Shown: one piece after another, positions 1 to 5,718 of the stretch
Numbering within the stretch: position 1 is the stretch's first letter
Layout: each line of letters opens with the position of its first letter
DNA from: Halieaceae bacterium
Lineage (GTDB): Bacteria; Pseudomonadota; Gammaproteobacteria; Pseudomonadales; Halieaceae
NCBI GenBank assembly: GCA_003523185.1
Contig: DPGN01000078.1
Span: forward strand, 1-8,773
DNA: 8,773 bases
Direction: 5' to 3'
The notes under the pieces: model-generated
What the model saw: only the letters and a program-made list of their open reading frames with translations
What the model was told of the DNA's origin: nothing
Databases searched by the model: none
Made by a program: the position numbers and the translations under genes

Positions 1-127
1 CCACCGCGAGAACTTCGTTGGATTTTACAATGGCGCAGCCGACAGCAGGATTGGGCGATGACCATACGCGAGCGCGTCTCCCCGTCTCGATCGCGAGACG
101 CATCCAATGATCATCTGAGTAATTCAC
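1..127 (-). CDS. ribD: RibD N-terminus (riboflavin deaminase/reductase), partial at left edge
   Basis: Only the first 42 codons are in the window; the gene continues past the left edge. On the minus strand a GTG at 127-125 opens a frame beginning MNYSDDHWMRLAIETG, followed by SSPNPAVGCAIVK. This is the typical start of the RibD deaminase domain, in which the PNPxVG segment precedes the zinc-binding HAE motif (off-window). RibD is a bifunctional cytosolic enzyme: it deaminates the pyrimidine intermediate made from GTP and then reduces its ribosyl side chain. GTG was chosen because the residues after it align with the usual RibD start (compare DEYYM in E. coli). An ATG lies 8 codons further in but would remove part of the first helix. 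No strong Shine-Dalgarno sequence is visible. The start lies 6 nt after the nrdR stop, so coupled translation in a nrdR-ribD operon is likely; this gene order is common in gammaproteobacteria. Confidence 0.88.
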   Translation of the reverse strand, partial: MNYSDDHWMRLAIETGRRARVWSSPNPAVGCAIVKSNEVLAV

Positions 128-133
128 GGCGCT

Positions 134-595
134 TTACGTCTGTGGATCAGCTTCGAGCGATGCGATGGCATCTCGGAACTCTGAAAGGTCCTCAAAGCTT
201 CGGTAAACGGATGCAAACCGGACATACGCCACTTGGTCGAGTCGCTTGAGTGCCTCCATGACGAGCTCGCCCAAAACCCGGGAATCTAGTTCGCGCTCAC
301 CGGTAGCACGCAGTCGGTTTTTAATCTGTGCGATCTCACTCTCAACCGCTTCCACCGCCACAGGGCGTTTTTCGAGGGCGCGCTGCAAACCCGAGCGCAA
401 CTTATCTTCGTCAAAAGGCTCTCGACTCCCGTTTTGCTTAATCACGCGTGGCATCACGAGTTCGGCCGCCTCGTAGGTCGTGAAACGCTCTCGGCAAGTC
501 ACACATTCTCGACGACGTCGCACCTGGCCGCCTTCAGCCACGAGTCGGGAATCAATTACCTTTGTGTCATCGGTACCGCAAAAGGGGCAAAACAT
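134..595 (-). CDS. nrdR: Transcriptional repressor NrdR
   Basis: This 153-residue protein matches the usual NrdR length of about 150. It starts MFCPFCGTDDTKVIDSR. The zinc ribbon has Cys3, Cys6, Cys31 and Cys34, and a basic run RRRRE sits just before the second pair. From about residue 49 an ATP-cone domain begins (PRVIKQNG, then FDEDKLRSGL) and runs to about residue 139. In known members this domain binds ATP or dATP, and the dATP-loaded oligomer represses ribonucleotide reductase genes at paired NrdR boxes. The ATG at 595 has AAGG on the minus strand with a 9-nt spacer to the start codon. The gene lies 43 nt downstream of glyA and 6 nt upstream of ribD on the same strand, which suggests one transcript. 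I saw no NrdR box in the window, so its targets are presumably elsewhere. The identification is firm. Confidence 0.96.
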   Translation of the reverse strand: MFCPFCGTDDTKVIDSRLVAEGGQVRRRRECVTCRERFTTYEAAELVMPRVIKQNGSREPFDEDKLRSGLQRALEKRPVAVEAVESEIAQIKNRLRATGERELDSRVLGELVMEALKRLDQVAYVRFASVYRSFEDLSEFRDAIASLEADPQT

Positions 596-638
596 ACGGA
601 ACTACCTTAATAGTTAGTATCCGCCTACTTTACCACTA

Positions 639-1937
639 TCAGTCAGCGTAGACCGGAAAACGCGCGCACAGCGCTTTCACACTGTCACGAACGGTATCAA
701 TTACTGCCTCTGGGTTGTCAGACTCCAATCCCTCGAGCACATCACAAATCCAGTTGGTTAACTGCCGGGTTTCCTCATCAGCAAACCCGCGGGTGGTAAT
801 AGCAGGCGTTCCGAGTCTTAATCCAGAAGTCACAAACGGTGACCGAGGGTCGTTTGGCACCGCGTTTTTATTAACGGTGATGTAGGCACGACCCAAGGCA
901 GCGTCTGCATCTTTACCCGTGTACTCCTTGTCGCGAAGATCGAGCAGCATAAGGTGATTATCGGTGCCACCCGAAACGAGATTAAAGCCTCGGTAGACAA
1001 AGGTCTCGGCCATCACCTTGGCGTTTTGTACGACCTGCTTCTGATAGTCGACAAAGGAAGGATCCATTGCCTCCTTGAACGCCACGGCTTTTGCCGCGAT
1101 CGCGTGCATTAATGGACCACCCTGTGCGCCGGGGAAAATAGCTGAATTCAGCTTCTTATGAAGCTCTTCGTTTTCGCGTGCCAGGATGAGTCCCGATCGC
1201 GGACCACGAAGGGTCTTGTGCGTTGTCGTGGTTACCACGTCAGCATGTGGAATAGGGTTTGGATAAACACCCGCAGCCACTAAGCCGGCAACGTGCGCCA
1301 TATCAACCAGCAGGTAAGCACCGACAGCATCAGCAATCTCGCGGAACTTGCCCCAGTCCATGAGGCGGCTGTAGGCACTGAATCCACCGATGATCAGCTT
1401 TGGCTTGTGCTCAAGTGCAATCGCCATCAGATCGTCGTAATCGACTTCGCCGGTCGCATTATCAATGCCGTATTGAACCGCGTTGTAGATCTTGCCGGAG
1501 AAGTTAACCCCTGCGCCGTGTGTCAGGTGTCCACCGTCTGCCAGGCTCATTCCCATTACCGTGTCGCCGGGCTGCAGGAGCGCATGGAACACTGCAATAT
1601 TTGCACTCGAACCCGAGTGTGGCTGCACATTAGCGTAAGCCGCACCAAACAGTGCCTTGGCGCGTTCGATCGCAAGAACTTCCGCACGGTCAACGAACTC
1701 ACAGCCGCCGTAATATCGCTTACCCGGATAGCCCTCCGCATACTTGTTGGTCAGCACACTGCCCTGAGCCTCGAGCACGCGTGGACTGGCATAGTTCTCC
1801 GACGCGATGAGCTCGATGTGCTCTTCCTGGCGCTGTGTCTCCAAGCTCATTGCATCCCACAATTCATTATCAAATGACGCAATGGTCTGAGACGCTGTGT
1901 AGCCGTGCCCTGTCGGGGTTTTTGCTGCCTGATTCAT
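639..1937 (-). CDS. glyA: Serine hydroxymethyltransferase
   Basis: GlyA is a cytosolic PLP enzyme that interconverts serine plus tetrahydrofolate with glycine plus 5,10-methylene-tetrahydrofolate, the main source of one-carbon units. The 432-residue protein carries the family signatures in order: RQEEHIELIASENY near the N-terminus, NKYAEGYPGKRYYGG, HSGSSANIAVF, GGHLTHG, DMAHVAGL and the PLP-lysine motif TTTTHKTLRGPRSG. The Schiff-base lysine is Lys241, equivalent to Lys229 in E. coli. I chose the ATG at 1937 because GGAG lies 9 nt upstream of it. An in-frame TTG at 1979 would add 14 residues with no homologous look. Even from the ATG the N-terminus is about 12 residues longer than in E. coli (MNQAAKTPTGHGYTA). 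It is the first gene of the minus-strand glyA-nrdR-ribD unit. Control may come from the 1938-2148 region, which holds a PurR/LacI-like core and a small hairpin. Confidence 0.97.
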   Translation of the reverse strand: MNQAAKTPTGHGYTASQTIASFDNELWDAMSLETQRQEEHIELIASENYASPRVLEAQGSVLTNKYAEGYPGKRYYGGCEFVDRAEVLAIERAKALFGAAYANVQPHSGSSANIAVFHALLQPGDTVMGMSLADGGHLTHGAGVNFSGKIYNAVQYGIDNATGEVDYDDLMAIALEHKPKLIIGGFSAYSRLMDWGKFREIADAVGAYLLVDMAHVAGLVAAGVYPNPIPHADVVTTTTHKTLRGPRSGLILARENEELHKKLNSAIFPGAQGGPLMHAIAAKAVAFKEAMDPSFVDYQKQVVQNAKVMAETFVYRGFNLVSGGTDNHLMLLDLRDKEYTGKDADAALGRAYITVNKNAVPNDPRSPFVTSGLRLGTPAITTRGFADEETRQLTNWICDVLEGLESDNPEAVIDTVRDSVKALCARFPVYAD

Positions 1938-1943
1938 GAAGAA

Positions 1944-1952
1944 GTTCTCCAA
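1944..1952 (-). promoter_or_regulatory. Ribosome binding site deciding the glyA start
   Basis: On the minus strand the sequence TTGGAGAAC stands just upstream of the ATG at 1937. Its GGAG gives a 9-nt spacer to the start codon. This supports the ATG over the in-frame TTG at 1979. Confidence 0.6.
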
Positions 1953-2002
1953 CAAAGTAATGTTAGTGTTACGGGTCAAACGGTGACGCGGTGCATGATA
2001 GC

Positions 2003-2021
2003 GCAGCTGTCTTTTAGCTGC
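2003..2021 (-). repeat. Small inverted repeat in the glyA leader
   Basis: GCAGCT and AGCTGC form a perfect 6-bp inverted repeat around a 7-nt centre, 66 to 84 nt upstream of the glyA ATG. On the glyA strand the loop reads aaaagac. It could form an RNA hairpin in the glyA leader or be a protein site. It has no T tract, so it does not look like an attenuator terminator. A 6-bp stem can arise by chance. Confidence 0.35.
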
Positions 2022-2022
2022 A

Positions 2023-2038
2023 GGGCAAACGCTTCTAC
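2023..2038. promoter_or_regulatory. Possible PurR/LacI-family operator between glyA and ugd
   Basis: Positions 2025-2034 read GCAAACGCTT, which matches the central core GCAANCGNTT of the PurR operator. The outer positions (first A, last C and T) do not match. glyA is a known PurR target in E. coli, which makes the position apt, 88 to 97 nt upstream of the glyA ATG. The central CG flanked by AA and TT is shared by many LacI-family operators, so another LacI-type regulator would fit equally well. Identity is inference only. Confidence 0.3.
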
Positions 2039-2092
2039 TCCACGAATTTAATACGGGAAATGTTGCATTTTTCCCCCTTTGTGGCGCATGTC

Positions 2093-2118
2093 ATATTTCA
2101 TTCACAAAACTGAAATAT
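2093..2118. promoter_or_regulatory. Perfect 8-bp dyad upstream of ugd (candidate operator or hairpin)
   Basis: ATATTTCA (2093-2100) and TGAAATAT (2111-2118) are exact reverse complements separated by 10 bp. The two arms are centred 18 bp apart, close to two helical turns, which suits a dimeric regulator. The dyad ends 31 bp before the ugd ATG. Its right arm overlaps a TATATT at 2116-2121 that could act as a -10 element, although no good -35 box is visible. If it is an operator, binding there could block ugd transcription. This is inference from position and symmetry. Confidence 0.4.
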
Positions 2119-2134
2119 ATTCTCGATTCATATC

Positions 2135-2140
2135 AGGGAG
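2135..2140 (+). promoter_or_regulatory. Strong Shine-Dalgarno for ugd
   Basis: AGGGAG stands 8 nt before the ugd ATG at 2149, the best ribosome binding site in the window. It fixes the start of ugd and contrasts with the weak sites of rimB and rimK downstream. Confidence 0.75.
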
Positions 2141-2148
2141 CAGTCAGC

Positions 2149-3489
2149 ATGCGAATCAGTATTTTCGGAAGTGGGTATGTCGGCTTGGTACAAGCCGCAG
2201 TATTTGCCGATGTGGGTCATCGCGTTATCTGTATGGATATCGATGCGGAGCGCGTTGAGCGACTGATACAGGGGGAAGTGCCCTTTTTTGAGCCCGGCCT
2301 CAGCGAGATGGTCATTCAGGGTGTTCAGGAAGGGCTGTTAACCTTCACGAGCGATACGAAAAAAGCGGTGCAAAGCAGCGATTTTTTGTTCATTTGCGTG
2401 GGCACACCGTCAGGTGATGATGGGAGTGCCGATCTCCGATATGTCATGAGTGTCGCGGACGGGATAGCCGAGCACATGAACGAGCGCAAGATCATTGTGA
2501 ACAAATCGACCGTTCCTGTGGGTACTGCCGATGCTGTAACAGCACGAATCACTGAAGGCTTGGCGCAATACGGTCATGAATACCCCTTCGAGGTCTGCTC
2601 GAATCCTGAGTTTCTGAAAGAAGGCTCTGCCGTTTCCGATGCAAAACGCCCCGACCGCATTATTGTCGGCGCCAAATCAACCGACACCGTTGAAGAGTTC
2701 CGCCGCATGTATGCCGCCTTCAGCCGTAACCGCGACAAATTGATGTTTATGGACCCGCGAAGTGCGGAGCTGACCAAGTACGCAGCGAATGCGATGCTGG
2801 CAACCAAGATCAGCTTCATTAATGAAATCGCCAATATAGCTGAAACCGTGGGTGCCGATATTGAACTGGTACGGCAAGGTATCGGCTCTGATCCACGTAT
2901 TGGTTATCAATTTATCTACCCGGGCGCGGGGTATGGCGGCTCGTGTTTCCCAAAAGACGTTCGCGCACTGAAGCACCTAGCGCATGCCGAGGGCTGCGAG
3001 GCATCGATTCTCACCGCCGTTCATGACACCAACCAACGTCAAAAGAACAAACTGGCCGAGCGCGTTATGGCAAGGCTCGGTGCTAATCTGACAGGGAAAA
3101 CAATCGCTGTCTGGGGATTAGCTTTTAAACCCAATACCGACGATATGCGCGAAGCGCCTAGCCGGTTTTTACTGGAGAACATCTGGTCTTGCGGCGGTAA
3201 GGTACGCGCGTTCGACCCTGAGGCCATGGAGGTCTGTGAGGGCATCTACGGCAAAAGAGACGATATGACCTATGTCAGTAGCAAGGACGAGGCGCTCGAG
3301 GGTGCTGATTGCCTTGTCGTCTGCACCGAATGGAAGACGTTCTGGTCGCCCGATTTTGAGGCTATTAAGAGAGCGCTTTCTGAGCCGATTATTGTTGATG
3401 GGCGTAATCTCTACGATCCTAATTACCTCGCCAGCATCGGTATTGAATACTACGGCATTGGCCGGGGACTATCGGTAAAACAGCATTGA
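2149..3489 (+). CDS. ugd: UDP-glucose 6-dehydrogenase
   Basis: The 446-residue protein is a full-length member of the UDP-glucose/GDP-mannose dehydrogenase family. It oxidises a nucleotide sugar twice with NAD to make the uronic acid. The N-terminal Rossmann domain opens with the NAD motif GSGYVG (7-12) and ends its first beta-alpha-beta unit with D30 in CMDID. STVPVGT and NPEFLKEGSA (152-161) follow. The middle region supplies Lys210 and Asn214 (LTKYAANAML). The nucleophile is Cys266 in GYGGSCFPKD, with Asp270. The C-terminal nucleotide-sugar domain includes GLAFKPNTDDMREAPS. The RIGYQFIYPGAGYGGSCFPKD context and the lack of GDP-mannose dehydrogenase hallmarks favour UDP-glucose as substrate, but annotation as AlgD-like cannot be fully excluded. 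The product, UDP-glucuronate, feeds surface polysaccharide or lipid A modification. It is the first gene of an overlapping unit with rimB and rimK, and no glycosyltransferases are adjacent. Confidence 0.93.
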   Translation: MRISIFGSGYVGLVQAAVFADVGHRVICMDIDAERVERLIQGEVPFFEPGLSEMVIQGVQEGLLTFTSDTKKAVQSSDFLFICVGTPSGDDGSADLRYVMSVADGIAEHMNERKIIVNKSTVPVGTADAVTARITEGLAQYGHEYPFEVCSNPEFLKEGSAVSDAKRPDRIIVGAKSTDTVEEFRRMYAAFSRNRDKLMFMDPRSAELTKYAANAMLATKISFINEIANIAETVGADIELVRQGIGSDPRIGYQFIYPGAGYGGSCFPKDVRALKHLAHAEGCEASILTAVHDTNQRQKNKLAERVMARLGANLTGKTIAVWGLAFKPNTDDMREAPSRFLLENIWSCGGKVRAFDPEAMEVCEGIYGKRDDMTYVSSKDEALEGADCLVVCTEWKTFWSPDFEAIKRALSEPIIVDGRNLYDPNYLASIGIEYYGIGRGLSVKQH

Positions 3490-3932
3490 ACAAGTACACC
3501 TTAGGCTGGCGAGAGTGGGTGGAACTGCCCGAGCTTGCGATTGGCCCAATCAAAGCAAAAGTAGATACAGGCGCCCGAACCAGTGCATTGCACGCGGTCA
3601 ACCTTGATGTATTTGATCGCGATGGCTCAACCTGGGTCTCATTCGCTTTTGAACACGAAGACGGCTCTGTAGGAACCGTTAACGAAGCGCCCGTCTTGGA
3701 GTTTCGTGATGTTACGAATTCCGGAGGCCAGAGTGAGTCACGGCCCGTGATTCAGACCCCAATCAAACTGGGCGCAGTGTACAAGCTCGTTGAACTCACC
3801 CTGACGCAACGGGACAACATGGCCTACCGCATGTTGCTAGGCCGCACTACCTTATCTTCTGACTTCGTCGTCGCACCCTCTGAGAGTTTTGTGCAGGGCG
3901 GTGATGACACACAACCTGGTACCTTTGAATGA
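3486..3932 (+). CDS. rimB: RimB-like ATP-dependent zinc protease family protein (retropepsin-like fold)
   Basis: This 148-residue protein begins MNKYTLGWREWVELPELAIG and carries KVDTGARTSALHA (25-37). The DTG (27-29) corresponds to the aspartic-protease-like active-site loop of the family annotated as ATP-dependent zinc protease (DUF785, Zn_protease). RMLLGRTTLSSDFVV near residues 114-128 is the second conserved block. Members usually sit beside rimK; in Pseudomonas the rimB product is reported to act with RimK in control of ribosomal protein S6 glutamylation. The start is a TTG at 3486 that overlaps the ugd stop as TTGA. It was chosen because GWREWVELPEL is the standard N-terminal block and starts only six residues in. 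No good Shine-Dalgarno is visible, so translation probably depends on ribosomes ending ugd. The gene overlaps rimK by ATGA. The family is clear; the biochemical activity is less certain. Confidence 0.9.
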   Translation: MNKYTLGWREWVELPELAIGPIKAKVDTGARTSALHAVNLDVFDRDGSTWVSFAFEHEDGSVGTVNEAPVLEFRDVTNSGGQSESRPVIQTPIKLGAVYKLVELTLTQRDNMAYRMLLGRTTLSSDFVVAPSESFVQGGDDTQPGTFE

Positions 3933-4834
3933 AAATAGCGATTCTCTCGCGCAATCCCGACCTCTACAGCACTAGCCGACTGCGAGAGGAAGCTGAGAAA
4001 AAAGAACACGAGTGCCGTGTCATTGATACGCTGAAGTGCTCGATTGACATCACTACAGCCAACCCAGCGATTTGGTACAAGGGCGAAAAGCTCGAGCGTC
4101 AGGACGCAATTATCCCGCGCATCGGTGCGTCGATTACCGACTACGGTACCGCCGTGATTCGTCAGTTTGAAATGATGGATACCTATTGTCTGGTGGGTTC
4201 GATTCCTTTGGGTCGCTCGCGTTCAAAATTACGTGCGCTACAGCTGCTAGCTCGCAAGGGACTGGGCATGCCCGCAACCGGGTTTGCGCACGACGTTCAC
4301 AACACCCGTCAGCTGATTAAGCTGGTGGGGGGGGCACCCGTTGTTGTCAAACTGCTCGAGGGCACCCAGGGGCGCGGCGTGGTCTTGGCTGAGACCGTAA
4401 AAGCTGCTGAGTCCGTGATCGACGCCTTTACTGAACTCAAGGCAGACTTTTTGGTTCAGGAATTTATCAAGGAAGCCGGTGGTAGCGATCTCAGGTGCTT
4501 TGTCATTGGCAAGCGCGTAGTTGCCGCCATGGAGCGAATCTCCCTACCCGGCGAATTTCGCTCTAATCTTCACCGTGGTGGCAGCGCGCACGTCACCAAA
4601 CTCACCCCTGCTGAACGTCGAACCGCCGTCAAAGCGGCGCAAACCATGGGTCTGGAGGTTGCAGGTGTTGACCTCATTCGATCCAGTCGAGGCCCTCTGG
4701 TACTGGAAGTGAACTCATCGCCAGGCTTGCGAGGCATTGAGGAGGCGACCGGCGTAAACGTGGCCGGGAAGATCGTTAAGTACATTGAAGAGAACGTGGG
4801 CTCAGCCAAATCAAGACGAAAGGACAAGGGTTAA
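3929..4834 (+). CDS. rimK: RimK, ATP-grasp glutamate ligase acting on ribosomal protein S6
   Basis: At 301 residues this is almost the same length as E. coli RimK (300). RimK adds glutamates to the C-terminus of ribosomal protein S6 and can make poly-alpha-glutamate. The N-terminal pre-ATP-grasp domain runs to about residue 100 (MKIAILSRNPDLYSTSRLREE). The ATP-grasp fold follows with VGGAPVVVKLLEGTQGRGV (about 133-151), VQEFIKEAGGSDLRCFV, and FRSNLHRGGSA. Metal-binding residues Asp248, Glu260 and Asn262 (LEVNSSPG) fall at the same numbers as in E. coli. The tail is basic (KSRRKDKG). The start ATG overlaps the rimB stop as ATGA, so the two are probably translated as a pair. A run of eight G (4327-4334) lies inside the gene but the reading frame is intact through it. 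The gene ends the three-gene unit. Confidence 0.96.
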   Translation: MKIAILSRNPDLYSTSRLREEAEKKEHECRVIDTLKCSIDITTANPAIWYKGEKLERQDAIIPRIGASITDYGTAVIRQFEMMDTYCLVGSIPLGRSRSKLRALQLLARKGLGMPATGFAHDVHNTRQLIKLVGGAPVVVKLLEGTQGRGVVLAETVKAAESVIDAFTELKADFLVQEFIKEAGGSDLRCFVIGKRVVAAMERISLPGEFRSNLHRGGSAHVTKLTPAERRTAVKAAQTMGLEVAGVDLIRSSRGPLVLEVNSSPGLRGIEEATGVNVAGKIVKYIEENVGSAKSRRKDKG

Positions 4835-4847
4835 CACCACTGCCCAG

Positions 4848-4890
4848 CACTCTGACCGAGTGACCCGCAATCACCTGGCATCACTGCGGG
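4848..4890. other. Two adjacent hairpins in the rimK / hypothetical convergent spacer
   Basis: Between the rimK stop and the stop of the opposing gene at 4981 there are two inverted repeats. CACTC/GAGTG (4848-4852 and 4858-4862) encloses a 5-nt loop. CCCGCA/TGCGGG (4864-4869 and 4885-4890) encloses 15 nt. Neither is followed by a T run on either strand, so they are not classical intrinsic terminators. They could stop 3'-end decay or be chance. Nothing else stands out in this spacer of 146 bp. Confidence 0.3.
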
Positions 4891-4980
4891 GTATGCAGCG
4901 CTAAGCTACAAAACCATAGGTTCCTAACTTGGCATCTAGCAAGTACGAGCAATGACTCACCCACTTCGGCGAGCCCCCAC

Positions 4981-5310
4981 CTAACCCAACAAGTTGAAGT
5001 GCTCTACTGAGAACCCGAGCACCATGCCCAAAAGCACGAGGGGAAGGACCTGTTTCCAGCCCAAGGATTTCATGGCGTAATCGGCAGACGCTACAAGTGT
5101 GTCGCCATCGAATACCTCGAATATAAAACCGCGTTTTGCCCAGCCAAAGCGGGTAGCGAGCGTCTCCGACCCTACATTAATGTCCTGCTCACAGATAAAC
5201 TTCCAGCTGCTTTGACTAAAAACAACCTCACCATCTACCCAAATCGTCATTCGGGAAGTCCAACTCGAGTTGTGGGCAACAATGCTGTGTCCTTTGTGTT
5301 CGACTGGCAA
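4981..5310 (-). CDS. Hypothetical protein with probable C-terminal membrane anchor
   Basis: I do not recognise this 109-residue protein. It has no signal peptide. The first 85 or so residues look like a soluble, beta-rich, tryptophan-containing domain (SSWTSRMTIWVDGEVVFSQ, then RGFIFEVFDGDTLVASADY). The end, KQVLPLVLLGMVLGFSV (87-103), is hydrophobic and followed by only six residues, so a tail-anchored or short single-span membrane protein is likely. The start is a TTG at 5310 with AAGG 7 nt upstream; an in-frame stop lies four codons above it, so no longer start exists. The next ATG, at residue 21, would cut into the domain. The gene stands alone, convergent to rimK and divergent from ettA. 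A GATAAT at 5358-5353 on this strand could be a -10 element, but no -35 box is visible. Amino acid composition is protein-like, which supports a real gene. Function is unknown. Confidence 0.65.
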   Translation of the reverse strand: MPVEHKGHSIVAHNSSWTSRMTIWVDGEVVFSQSSWKFICEQDINVGSETLATRFGWAKRGFIFEVFDGDTLVASADYAMKSLGWKQVLPLVLLGMVLGFSVEHFNLLG

Positions 5311-5461
5311 GAAAACGCCTTACCAAAACGAAAACGTGGGTTCGCTCGGTAAATTATCGTGTGCCATATATACCCCCTATTTATCTGTTTATCGGTCCGC
5401 TGATCTAACGCTTTACCTCGTTGATCGCCCTATATCTATTCATCCATATGCTGCACCAGAA

Positions 5462-5503
5462 ATGAAGCACCCATCACGGGTTGTTCAAATGCTTCATCTT
5501 TTT
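5462..5503 (+). terminator. Large inverted repeat followed by a T run (possible intrinsic terminator)
   Basis: ATGAAGCA (5462-5469) and TGCTTCAT (5490-5497) are exact complements. Inside, CCC (5470-5472) and GGG (5478-5480) can stack on the stem around ATCAC. CTTTTTC follows, with five T at 5499-5503. On the plus strand this resembles an intrinsic terminator, although the 20-nt loop region is large. No plus-strand gene lies upstream to be terminated, so it would have to end an unannotated RNA or act against stray transcription towards ettA. Confidence 0.35.
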
Positions 5504-5584
5504 CAAACAACGCGCAATTTGTCGCAGAGGCGGCAATGACTTGCAACGACATTCACCCGACACTGTATGGTTACAAATAAATAT

Positions 5585-5620
5585 GGCGCTCGGTTGAACC
5601 GCAGAAACACTGTGAGCGCC
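5585..5620. repeat. GC-rich inverted repeat with nested palindromes upstream of ettA
   Basis: GGCGCTC (5585-5591) and GAGCGCC (5614-5620) pair perfectly. Between them lie a near-palindrome CGGTTGAACCG (5591-5601) and a 3-bp CAG/CTG repeat (5602-5612). Folded as RNA this could make a small branched structure; as DNA it could be a protein site. No T run follows, so it is not a terminator. It ends 109 nt before the ettA ATG and could lie in the ettA leader or promoter. Confidence 0.4.
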
Positions 5621-5714
5621 CGCACCAGAGTCTCCCTAAGGCTTTAGTGAAGAGGTAAACTAGCCGGCAATCCGAAAGTGGCTCGGTTTGCAGCCGCGAT
5701 GACTAGTATCCCCC

Positions 5715-5718
5715 GAGG
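5715..5718 (+). promoter_or_regulatory. Shine-Dalgarno of ettA with long spacer
   Basis: GAGG lies 11 nt before the ettA ATG at 5730, longer than the usual 5 to 9 nt. No better site is present, and the protein start (MSDNKHGKSGQYVYSMNRVSK) fits the family, so the ATG is kept. Confidence 0.5.

Noticed and set aside
1293..1877. Long antisense open frame of 194 codons inside glyA
   Set aside because: It is the reverse of a highly conserved PLP-enzyme coding region and shows no domain; long antisense frames are common over such genes.
1977..1979. TTG as start of glyA
   Set aside because: It adds 14 residues with no family likeness, and the ATG at 1937 has a GGAG at suitable spacing.
2107..2126. 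AT-rich CTGAAATATATTCTCG upstream of ugd considered as an NrdR box
   Set aside because: It has a partial likeness to the ATATAT core only, lacks the flanking ACAC/GTGT symmetry and has no second box at the usual spacing.
4864..4890. CCCGCA/TGCGGG hairpin as the rimK terminator
   Set aside because: The loop is 15 nt and no T run follows on either strand, so it is listed only as a hairpin of unknown role.
5270..5539. Plus-strand open frame of 89 codons in the region upstream of ettA
   Set aside because: It overlaps the start of the minus-strand hypothetical gene, has no recognisable domain or convincing ribosome binding site, runs through the 5462-5497 inverted repeat, and its composition does not look like a protein.
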